64,000 nt of DNA from Syntrophobacter sp963666995 (GTDB lineage Bacteria; Desulfobacterota; Syntrophobacteria; Syntrophobacterales; Syntrophobacteraceae). Made by a program: the position numbers and the translations under genes. The notes under the pieces were generated by a model. The model saw only the letters and a list, made by a program, of their open reading frames with translations. It did not search any database and was not told where the DNA came from. Within the stretch, counting starts at the first letter, position 1; each line of letters opens with the position of its first letter. Below are positions 52,543 through 59,130 of the stretch, piece by piece. The stretch lies in contig OY762941.1 of the NCBI GenBank assembly GCA_963666995.1, forward strand, positions 2,914,001 to 2,978,000, given 5' to 3'.

Positions 52543-52578
52543 CGGGTGAGACGGACAACAAGTTGTCCGTCTCACCCG
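52543..52578. repeat. GGACAAC palindrome (variant GAGACGGACAAC)
   Basis: Arms CGGGTGAGACGGACAAC (52543-52559) and GTTGTCCGTCTCACCCG (52562-52578) around AA. 17-bp perfect arms. It marks the point where the IS630-type transposase remnant begins. Confidence 0.82.
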
Positions 52579-52850
52579 TGGAGATTATTCTCGACAATGC
52601 AAAATACCACCACGCCAAGATACATGAGGGCTGGCGGAATAAGAGTTCGAAACGGTTTGCTTTGAATTTTCTCCCACCTTATAGCCCTGAGTTGAACCCA
52701 GTAGAGCGAGTTTGGAAGCTGGTACGCCGTCTTGCAACTCACAACAAGTATTTTTCAGACCTCAATGATCTTGCAGCGACCGTCGAGCGCCGGTTTTCTG
52801 AGTGGAGCACCGGCAGCGACGTTTTGCGCCGTCTTTGCGCAATTACTTAA
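52579..52850 (+). pseudogene. IS630-family transposase, C-terminal remnant
   Basis: A frame open from about 52479 reads through the palindrome. From about 52579 it encodes the C-terminal third of a DDE_3-type transposase: IILDNAKYHHAK (second catalytic Asp) and FLPPYSPELNPVERVWKLVRR (catalytic Glu). The N-terminal HTH domain and the first Asp are missing, so it is inactive. Similarity starts exactly at the palindrome's right edge, and the reading frame across the palindrome is fortuitous. No intact inverted repeats were found. Confidence 0.8.
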
Positions 52851-52859
52851 GACGTTGCG

Positions 52860-53066
52860 TATAATATGCTGGAGCGTTTCAACGAGGAAATCAAACGAAG
52901 AACTCACGTTGTGCGGATATTTCCGAATGCGGCAAGCTGCCTGAGGCTGGTTCGGGCGCTTGCGGTGGAGACTCACGAGAGTTGGTTGGAAGCAAGCCGG
53001 TACCTGAATATGGACGTGCTTAAAGAGCACAAAAAACTCGGAATGGCTATAAGGTCGGCTGCCTGA
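52860..53066 (+). pseudogene. IS256-family (mutator) transposase, C-terminal remnant
   Basis: About 66 residues beginning MLERFNEEIKRRTHVVRIFP and LRLVRALAVETHESWLEASR, the well-known C-terminal end of IS256/Transposase_mut proteins. The catalytic core is missing. It directly follows the IS630 remnant, so one element was probably disrupted by the other and then deleted. Inactive. Confidence 0.82.
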
Positions 53067-53560
53067 GTCGCTTCGGGCCGCCTCCAGGGGTCGTGGGTGG
53101 ACCCCATTCCGGCGGCCCTCCGCTCAGTTGGTTGCGAATTGAACGGTTTTCAAAACCAAAGCGACAACTCAATGCCTGATCGAATTTGCAGAACTTGACG
53201 CACACAACTCCGGTTAGCTAACTTCACACATCCTGCCCGTAAAAATACGTTGTATGCGTCGAGGATGAGGATAGTATTCTCCTTGTATGCACGTTGTTTT
53301 CGTGTTGTATGCAGCTTGTATGTGGGTTGGTTCAGGGTTGGAATAGGATGCCGTGGTAAGTGCGGCGTTGGCTTTGTCTCCCCAAGAGACCATCTCGAAA
53401 GAATAAGGGCCGGTCCCAGGAACCAGCCCATCTTCCCAAAAACAGCCCCTCCGTGGTAGAGGCAAAATTTTTCGACCCTATCTGGCGGTGAATCGTCCAT
53501 TGGAAGCAGATCGTAGTTTTCAGCCTCACCGGTCGTCAGAACCACCAGAACCACCTGAGG
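53067..53560. other. Gene-free stretch, AT-richer than the chromosome around it
   Basis: About 490 bases between the transposase remnants and the Rhs island. It contains repeats of the word TTGTATG. A 134-codon frame on the minus strand (53150-53554) has no protein-like features and no good start. Nothing else recognised. Confidence 0.5.
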
Positions 53561-54031
53561 CTAAAACTTTTCCATCGGGATCACTAACTTTTGTTGCTCT
53601 TCTGCCATTCGGATAGTGATGCTTACTTCAACGGGGTCAATAAGGACTTCGCTAAGTAATGGTCCCTTGAACTCCCATAGGATATTGCTTTTCCTTGTCT
53701 CACCGGGCTGAAATGGTCGTGAGTCCCAATAGACAGCCTGATAGTTTCCCTTTCTAGTCTTTAGGGTGGCATCAACAATCATCATTGGAAATTGATTCGA
53801 GTGATTCGTCACCATCATTTCCAGCCCAGTACCTGGTAGACCAGTGAGTCCGCCCAGCGGCAGCACTGTGAACTCAGCAGTACCGATTGTCTTTGTCCAT
53901 TGCAGATTACTAATGGGAATCCAGTCTTTAGGCTTGAAGTGGATTCCTGAATCGCATCCTGATATAAAAAGCCCGGCGACAAGCACAAACATCATGGCGA
54001 AAGGCTTTCTAGAACTACCGACTTTTCGCAT
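53561..54031 (-). CDS. Small lipoprotein following Rhs protein 1
   Basis: 156 residues from the ATG at 54031 (GGAGG upstream). A basic start, a hydrophobic stretch MMFVLVAGLFISGC and a lipobox with Cys at about residue 26 mark a lipoprotein. The mature part is beta-rich (WTKTIGTAEFTVLPLGG, LEMMVTNHSNQFPMMIVDATL) without recognised domain. It starts 67 bases after the Rhs stop on the same strand. That position is where an immunity protein for the Rhs C-terminal domain would be expected; immunity is inference. Confidence 0.7.
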   Translation of the reverse strand: MRKVGSSRKPFAMMFVLVAGLFISGCDSGIHFKPKDWIPISNLQWTKTIGTAEFTVLPLGGLTGLPGTGLEMMVTNHSNQFPMMIVDATLKTRKGNYQAVYWDSRPFQPGETRKSNILWEFKGPLLSEVLIDPVEVSITIRMAEEQQKLVIPMEKF

Positions 54032-54098
54032 TTGCTCCAGACCTCCAATCAAAAGCTTAGATTAAGGTTCAACCTAGTTATAGATTCTGAACCATTGC

Positions 54099-55757
54099 CT
54101 AAGGTCGCATATTCAAATCCCTAAAAATCTTCCATTGCAAGTCATACGCAGGGGCTTCATACTTATTGGCAGGTCCAATTCCATGTATCAAGGCTTCAAA
54201 CCCATACATCATCTTAAAATTGGGAATGTTCAGGTATTGCTGAGTGTGTATAATCGCCTCATGCCCGATGATTGCGGTGAAATAGTTTGAGGGATATAGG
54301 AGTTTGTCTGGATTCCAATATATATCGACTGCTGAGCCAGTAAATGCTTCTGCATCTTGGGAGACCCATCGGGGAAGTCCTTTATGCAGCATCATATCGC
54401 TCAAGTCGATTGGTTTCCCGGAATTATCGTAAGCGTAGGGCTTCAAATCGTTCATCACGTCTTCGGGCATTCGCATCAGATCAGGTACATTTGCGTTCGC
54501 CTGTCTGTAGCCCCCAGAAGAAGGACCACCCATCGCGGCAGGTCCAACATCACCACCAATCGCCCCGGCTCCATAATACCCAATAGCCCCGCCAACCAAC
54601 CCCGCGCCGAAGTAGGCTAACTGATCCGGCCCGTTCTTCGCCACGGAATACCCCAGACCGCCGGCAGCTACAGCGAACTGAGCGGGTCCAGGCAGTCCCC
54701 CCATCATACCTCCGGTGACTCCTCCGGTGACAGCTCCTTGAACAACGTTCTTTATGTCTCCGCTGAATGCCCCTGAAACAGCTCCGGCCGCCATCCCTGC
54801 AAGGATGGCATTCCCAGCGGTGAGAAAAAGGGTTGCTCCACCAACAAAACCGGCAAAGAGATTTTCAAAAAATGACAGGATGCTGAAATGCCCCGTCGGG
54901 TCGACAAAGAGCTGCGGGTTATTCCGGCAATAGCTATATCTGTTCAGCGTCTGGGGATCGCCCGGGCTTGGCACGACGGAATCGGGGCTGATGAATCTCC
55001 CCAGGTCGGCATGATATTGCCTGGCGTTGAAATTGTATAGCTTGGTTTCAGGGTCCAGTTCCTGCCCGGTAAACTTGTAGGGCAGATTGGCGCTCCCGTT
55101 GTCAACCCGCGTGCCGCCGAACGGATAATAGTAGACGGACTCGGCCTTGGTCCCGTCGCTTCCTTTTGTCAGGGCATAGAGGCCGCTGAGATGGTCCGTG
55201 TGGTAATAATAGGATTCTCCGGGTGCGTGGCTTGCAAATCTCCCGTTCCCCGCAAAAGTATGCCTCGTGCACGTGCCGTCCGTGCATTCGAAATAGTTTC
55301 CAATGTAAGTGGTCGTCGATCCGTTCGCGTCGATCTTCTTAACCCTCTGGCCCTGGTAGTCGTACACAAACCGGGTGTCCTGGGAATAATCCGTGATGGT
55401 CTGAGGCTTGTTGTCCTCGTTCCATGCGATCGTATGCTGGACCGAGTCCTTCTGCGTCATGTTCCCGTTGCTGTCGTACAGGTAGGTCTTGTCATCACCG
55501 GCCTGCGTGACGGCGTAAGGGTCGCCCCCCGTTGTGTATTCCCTCACCTGTCTCAGCCTTCCCGCTCCGTCGTAATCTTCCTGCTTCATATGATTGTTCG
55601 CATCGACCAGCGTTTTAGTGCCCCGGAGGTACGCAACCGTCGTCTGGCTGCCGTCCGGGTTCAGGGTGGCGATCACCCTGCCGATCGGGTCGTAGGTGAA
55701 AACGAACCAGTGCCGGGAATCGATTCCTTCAAAATAGGGGAGGGATTTCTTCCACAC
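54099..55757 (-). CDS. Rhs/YD-repeat protein 1, 5'-truncated, metalloprotease-like C-terminus
   Basis: 552 residues. The first 150 are YD repeats (YDPIGRVIATLNPDGSQ, YDGAGRLRQVREYTTG). Then comes the Rhs core region (YYYHTDHLSGLYALT, PYKFTGQELDPETKLYNFNARQYHADLGRFISPDS, DPQTLNRYSYCRNNPQLFVDPTGH). After DPTGH there is a variable domain of about 260 residues: a Gly/Ala-rich hydrophobic stretch, then a terminal domain with IIGHEAIIHTQQYL and a later APAYDLQ. That resembles toxin metallopeptidases except that HEAIIH has one residue more than HExxH. The N-terminal shell and signal are missing; the frame begins with GTG next to a palindrome half. About 297 residues of repeats present in protein 2 are absent. 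Confidence 0.85.
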   Translation of the reverse strand: MWKKSLPYFEGIDSRHWFVFTYDPIGRVIATLNPDGSQTTVAYLRGTKTLVDANNHMKQEDYDGAGRLRQVREYTTGGDPYAVTQAGDDKTYLYDSNGNMTQKDSVQHTIAWNEDNKPQTITDYSQDTRFVYDYQGQRVKKIDANGSTTTYIGNYFECTDGTCTRHTFAGNGRFASHAPGESYYYHTDHLSGLYALTKGSDGTKAESVYYYPFGGTRVDNGSANLPYKFTGQELDPETKLYNFNARQYHADLGRFISPDSVVPSPGDPQTLNRYSYCRNNPQLFVDPTGHFSILSFFENLFAGFVGGATLFLTAGNAILAGMAAGAVSGAFSGDIKNVVQGAVTGGVTGGMMGGLPGPAQFAVAAGGLGYSVAKNGPDQLAYFGAGLVGGAIGYYGAGAIGGDVGPAAMGGPSSGGYRQANANVPDLMRMPEDVMNDLKPYAYDNSGKPIDLSDMMLHKGLPRWVSQDAEAFTGSAVDIYWNPDKLLYPSNYFTAIIGHEAIIHTQQYLNIPNFKMMYGFEALIHGIGPANKYEAPAYDLQWKIFRDLNMRP

Positions 55758-55777
55758 CCGGCCCGCGTGTTGTATAC

Positions 55778-55790
55778 CGTGTCACCCGTG
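55778..55790. repeat. GGACAAC palindrome family, outer half only
   Basis: CCGTGTCACCCGTG at the 5' edge of Rhs gene 1, continuing into GGGCACAATGAAGCTG. The same continuation follows the palindrome at 63460. The other half is replaced by Rhs sequence. Confidence 0.6.
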
Positions 55791-55864
55791 GGCACAATGA
55801 AGCTGCGCCCCCCTACTTGGCTCATATCCGGTCCAGGCTGACCCTTCGAACACAGCGGGCTTTG

Positions 55865-56581
55865 TCATAAGAGGTCATCGCTGTTAAGATATCTGACTTT
55901 CTCGACAAAGATATCCCCTCGGTAGATACGCTCAATTACACCTTCTTTGAACACCTTCTTGCCCTTATAGTGATCGGAAAGAAGCTCGAGGAAGCTCAAC
56001 CTTTCAGGAATGGTTTTCGTGTAAAGCTCAAGGCTGGCCTCCTCGACATGGATGTGATCGAGATAGCCATTGCTTATCCAGTAGACTATATAATCATTAT
56101 CCCATTCGTATTTGCCCCTGCCTTGGCCTATCCAGTCTTCGTATCTTTGGGGCGTGGCTGCAACTGCCCCTATTACATCCGATGATACGGGAGACTTTTT
56201 ATCCCATGGGAAAGCCCGGACAAAAACAATATCCCCGGCCTTGAATTTCCCCGTGAAGCTCTCCGGTTCCGGCTCTATGTAGATCTCCTGATAGCCGTCG
56301 CGCTGGACGATTTTGCAATGTTCCAAATCAGTCTTGGCAGACTTCGAGTGAAGGAGTTTGCCGGTTTTGTCAAATATCCACGTCTCCTCATCGTCCCAGG
56401 GAGATGAACTGTCAAGGGGGTAAGAGACTATTTCGCTAAGGAATTTATCACATGTCTCCTCGCTGATTTCCCGGACAAACCCGTAGGCCGTTTCATATGT
56501 GCTGAAGATACCTTCTTCGTAGTAGGTGACCCCGGTCTCCTCTGAATCAATGTATTTTCTAACGATGTAAGCCCTGTCCAT
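55865..56581 (-). CDS. Hypothetical protein, possible orphan immunity protein
   Basis: 238 residues, soluble and acidic, no signal or membrane segment. Short recognisable pieces: the start MDRAYIVRKYIDSEETGVTY, then FKAGDIVFVRAFPWDKKSP and YEWDNDYIVYWISNGYLDHIH. I do not know the family. It lies upstream of Rhs gene 1 on the same strand, between two palindrome copies, with no toxin of its own next to it. Small acidic proteins in such places are often displaced immunity genes; that is inference from context. Confidence 0.65.
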   Translation of the reverse strand: MDRAYIVRKYIDSEETGVTYYEEGIFSTYETAYGFVREISEETCDKFLSEIVSYPLDSSSPWDDEETWIFDKTGKLLHSKSAKTDLEHCKIVQRDGYQEIYIEPEPESFTGKFKAGDIVFVRAFPWDKKSPVSSDVIGAVAATPQRYEDWIGQGRGKYEWDNDYIVYWISNGYLDHIHVEEASLELYTKTIPERLSFLELLSDHYKGKKVFKEGVIERIYRGDIFVEKVRYLNSDDLL

Positions 56582-56646
56582 CAGTCATCTTCCTCTAGAT
56601 GATCGGTTTATAAGATATGGTGAATAGGTAATCACTTTGCACTAAA

Positions 56647-56686
56647 CACGGGTGACACGGACAACTTGTTGTCCGTGTCACCCGTG
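56647..56686. repeat. GGACAAC palindrome, perfect copy flanking the insertion sequence
   Basis: Arms CACGGGTGACACGGACAAC (56647-56665) and GTTGTCCGTGTCACCCGTG (56668-56686) around TT. 19-bp perfect arms. Its right edge is immediately adjacent to the left inverted repeat of the insertion sequence. Confidence 0.88.
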
Positions 56687-56788
56687 TCTGGAGTTTGGAC
56701 ATTTTAAGTAGGTTGGCAAATATCATCTTGACTGACTTACCTTGTAAATGGTATCCTTCCTCTACACCCATTCAAGGAGGATACCGTC

Positions 56789-57112
56789 ATGGACAAAAAG
56801 GAAATACGAGATATTATTCTTGATGCAATGGAAGAATCCCTTGATGCCCAGCTGCGGGCCGTACGGCGAATGAGAAAACCCGACTTGGAGAAAGAGACCA
56901 AGGGAAAGAGTATGTCGCAAATAGACATGGTATATGACATACTGAAAAGGGCACTTGAACCCCTCCACATCACCGAGATCATTGACCGGATTGAAAGGAT
57001 ACATGGTGTTCGACCCGATCGTGAATCGCTCGTCTCAGCTCTTTCCAAGAAGGTAATGCGAGATGAGCGGTTCGTGCGCACTGACAAAAACACCTTTGCG
57101 CTGAAGGGATGA
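56789..57112 (+). CDS. HARE-HTH domain protein, IS passenger
   Basis: 107 residues with AAGGAGG upstream of the ATG. Residues 40-105 match the HARE-HTH winged-helix pattern: MVYDILKRALEPLHITEIID, GVRPDRESLVSALSKKV and RFVRTDKNTFAL. HARE-HTH domains occur in chromatin proteins, RNA polymerase delta and restriction enzymes and are thought to sense DNA state. The first 40 residues are a charged helix. It ends 6 bases before the transposase ATG. It may be a transposition regulator. Confidence 0.75.
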   Translation: MDKKEIRDIILDAMEESLDAQLRAVRRMRKPDLEKETKGKSMSQIDMVYDILKRALEPLHITEIIDRIERIHGVRPDRESLVSALSKKVMRDERFVRTDKNTFALKG

Positions 57113-57118
57113 GAAACC

Positions 57119-58498
57119 ATGACCATCCTCAATCACTTGCTTTATGTTCTTAAGGACAGCTTCTCCGAGGTCTTCGTTCAGGAGCGCACGCGAAGGCGCG
57201 CCGTAGAACTTGCCCTTGGCTCACTGTGCTCCCTCGGACGACGCACAATATCTCGATCTATCTGCGCCATAGGGCGTCAGGACCAGGATTGGAGCGCGGA
57301 CTATAAGCTCTATTCTCGCAGTCCATGGGAGATGCAAAACTTGTTTGATCCTGTTTTCGAAGATCATAGGAAGCGATACCCTCAAAATCCCATCGTCATT
57401 GCCCTTGACGACACAAAGCTGCCCAAAACCGGACGAAAGATAGAGTCTGCCTTTTGGCAGCGCGACCCGCTCTCTCCACCCTTTCACACCAATTTCCTTT
57501 ACGGACTGCGGTTTGTGCAGGCTTCTCTCATTTTCCCGCACTATGTGAATGGCGACCACCTGGCGCAAGCCGTTCCGGTGCGCTTCGTTGAATGTCCTTG
57601 CATCAAAAAACCCGGAAAGAAAGCTACTGAGCAGGAGATTGAGACCTACAGGCAAACCGTAAAGACTCACAATCTTCCAGCTCAGGGACTGGCCGTTATG
57701 AGGGAATTGCGTGTCCATTTGGACCGCCGCGGACAAAAGCACCGCAGGGTCTTGTTTGCCGTGGATGGAAGTCTTTGCAACAGGACGATCTTTAAAGCGC
57801 AATTGGATCGTGTCGATCTGGTTGCCCGCTGCCGCAAGGATGCACGACTTTGTTTTCCGGCGCCGCCGGGAACACGGCGCAAATACCGCACCGAGGTTTT
57901 TACTCCCGAGGGTATCCGAACCGACGATTCGATTCGCTGGAGAATGGCCACCATTTATTTTGGCGGCGCCTGGCGCTCCATTCACTATAAGGAGGTCAAG
58001 GAGGTTCTTTGGCGAAGGGGTGCGGGAACCCGCAAGCTTCGCCTTTTTGTGGTTGCTCCCCAACCCTACAAACTCTCGCCCAATTCCCGGAAAAACTATC
58101 GCCAGCCCGCCTTTCTGCTCAGCACCGATAACGATGGCTTGGCTCACGCGGTGCTGCAAGCATATTTTGACCGCTGGCAAATCGAAGTCAATCACAGGGA
58201 AGAAAAAGACACACTCGGAGTGGGTCAGGCTCAAGTATGGTCCGCTCGATCTGTACCACGCCATCCGGCTTTTGCCGTGGCAGCTTACAGTATGCTGCTC
58301 ATTGCCGGCTTACGGGCGTATGGGCCGAGCCGTTCAAAAGACTGTATCGCTTTGCCAAAGTGGCGCAAGAATGCAAGACGAGCTTCGGCGCTCGACCTTA
58401 TCACCCTGGTGAGAATGCAGATCAACAACGAAACGCGATTTTCGAATGGATTGAACGAAAAAATTGCTCAAAACATGGTGCCTTATGCTTATGCTTGA
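57119..58498 (+). CDS. IS4-superfamily DDE transposase (IS701-like)
   Basis: 459 residues, apparently intact. First catalytic Asp in VIALDDTKLPKTGRK, second in LFAVDGSLCNRTIFK. The third acidic residue sits in a classic YREK signature, YFDRWQIEVNHREEKDTLG (Y-x2-R-x3-E-x6-K), followed by GVGQAQVWS. The order and spacing fit the IS4/IS701 group of cut-and-paste enzymes. The gene fills most of the element, and its stop is 8 bases from the right inverted repeat. Confidence 0.9.
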   Translation: MTILNHLLYVLKDSFSEVFVQERTRRRAVELALGSLCSLGRRTISRSICAIGRQDQDWSADYKLYSRSPWEMQNLFDPVFEDHRKRYPQNPIVIALDDTKLPKTGRKIESAFWQRDPLSPPFHTNFLYGLRFVQASLIFPHYVNGDHLAQAVPVRFVECPCIKKPGKKATEQEIETYRQTVKTHNLPAQGLAVMRELRVHLDRRGQKHRRVLFAVDGSLCNRTIFKAQLDRVDLVARCRKDARLCFPAPPGTRRKYRTEVFTPEGIRTDDSIRWRMATIYFGGAWRSIHYKEVKEVLWRRGAGTRKLRLFVVAPQPYKLSPNSRKNYRQPAFLLSTDNDGLAHAVLQAYFDRWQIEVNHREEKDTLGVGQAQVWSARSVPRHPAFAVAAYSMLLIAGLRAYGPSRSKDCIALPKWRKNARRASALDLITLVRMQINNETRFSNGLNEKIAQNMVPYAYA

Positions 58499-58522
58499 GC
58501 CCTAGAATGTCCAAACTCCAGA

Positions 58523-58562
58523 CACGGGTGACACGGACAACAAGTTGTCCGGGCCACCCGTG
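58523..58562. repeat. GGACAAC palindrome, right flank of the insertion sequence
   Basis: Left arm CACGGGTGACACGGACAAC (58523-58541), right arm GTTGTCCGGGCCACCCGTG (58544-58562), centre AA. The right arm is mismatched at GGGCC versus GTGTC, so it is a hybrid of the two sub-types of the family seen elsewhere. Confidence 0.82.
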
Positions 58563-58586
58563 TATCAAAAGCTCCCCGGTTTGGGG

Positions 58587-58598
58587 TTTGGGCAACAG
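58587..58598. repeat. Solo terminal repeat of the MITE-like family
   Basis: TTTGGGCAACAG alone, without a partner CTGTTGCCCAAA nearby. It suggests that a MITE-like copy was cut here by the insertion sequence or palindrome. Confidence 0.6.
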
Positions 58599-58640
58599 GC
58601 TGTAAAGATTGAGCCCACACCATTCCCTTTCCGATTCTAT

Positions 58641-59108
58641 TTACGGCAAGTCACCCAGAGCGGGAAGCCAGCTCGAAGTAGTGTCTACTGCAACGTTTAG
58701 CTTGGCCGCCTTAAGCTTGCTAACGATCAAGTTTGTAACCACTGATAAACGCTCTTTGATTTTTCTGAGTTCATCTTCGGTTGCGCCCAGTTCTTTGTTC
58801 TCTATTTGGATGGAAATATTGGCATCGGTAAACCTATAAGTCGCCGTAAACGAGTAAAGCAACGGCACACCAAATCTGTTTTTCTCGCCCCAAATCTGAT
58901 ATGAACGCTGTCTCTTCCCGGCTGACGGGCCTTTATTACTATACCCTATATACCCCAATTCGCTGAAAGCGGATTCAACCAAAGTCTCTACTTCTTCAAA
59001 ACCGCCATCTTGGACTTTGAAAGTCGAATATGTGGTGGTAAGTCTCGCGCAGCCCAACAAGATAACTGCCACAAGACATAGATTAAGAATGGTAATTACA
59101 TCCCTCAT
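58641..59108 (-). CDS. Small lipoprotein following Rhs protein 2
   Basis: 155 residues from the ATG at 59108. Hydrophobic NLCLVAVILLGC and a lipobox Cys at about residue 20 mark it as a lipoprotein. The mature part has FEEVETLVESAFSELGY and a beta strand LLYSFTATYRF, with no known domain. It starts 22 bases after the Rhs 2 stop, the same arrangement as at Rhs 1 but with an unrelated sequence. The most economical reading is a cognate immunity lipoprotein; not proven. Confidence 0.72.
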   Translation of the reverse strand: MRDVITILNLCLVAVILLGCARLTTTYSTFKVQDGGFEEVETLVESAFSELGYIGYSNKGPSAGKRQRSYQIWGEKNRFGVPLLYSFTATYRFTDANISIQIENKELGATEDELRKIKERLSVVTNLIVSKLKAAKLNVAVDTTSSWLPALGDLP

Positions 59109-59130
59109 TGTCGCATAGTCTCCCTTGCCG

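Larger units (their letters stand above)
56687..58522 (+). mobile_element. Complete IS4-superfamily insertion sequence with passenger gene
   Basis: 1,836 bp bounded by perfect 17-bp inverted repeats, TCTGGAGTTTGGACATT (56687-56703) and AATGTCCAAACTCCAGA (58506-58522). It contains two same-strand genes, a HARE-HTH protein and a 459-residue transposase. Both ends touch a GGACAAC palindrome. No short direct target duplication was found; the only directly repeated flank is the roughly 40-bp palindrome itself. Confidence 0.85.

Noticed and set aside
53150..53554. A 134-codon minus-strand frame before the Rhs island
   Set aside because: Composition is not protein-like, no good start or family pattern, and it crosses an AT-rich simple-sequence stretch.
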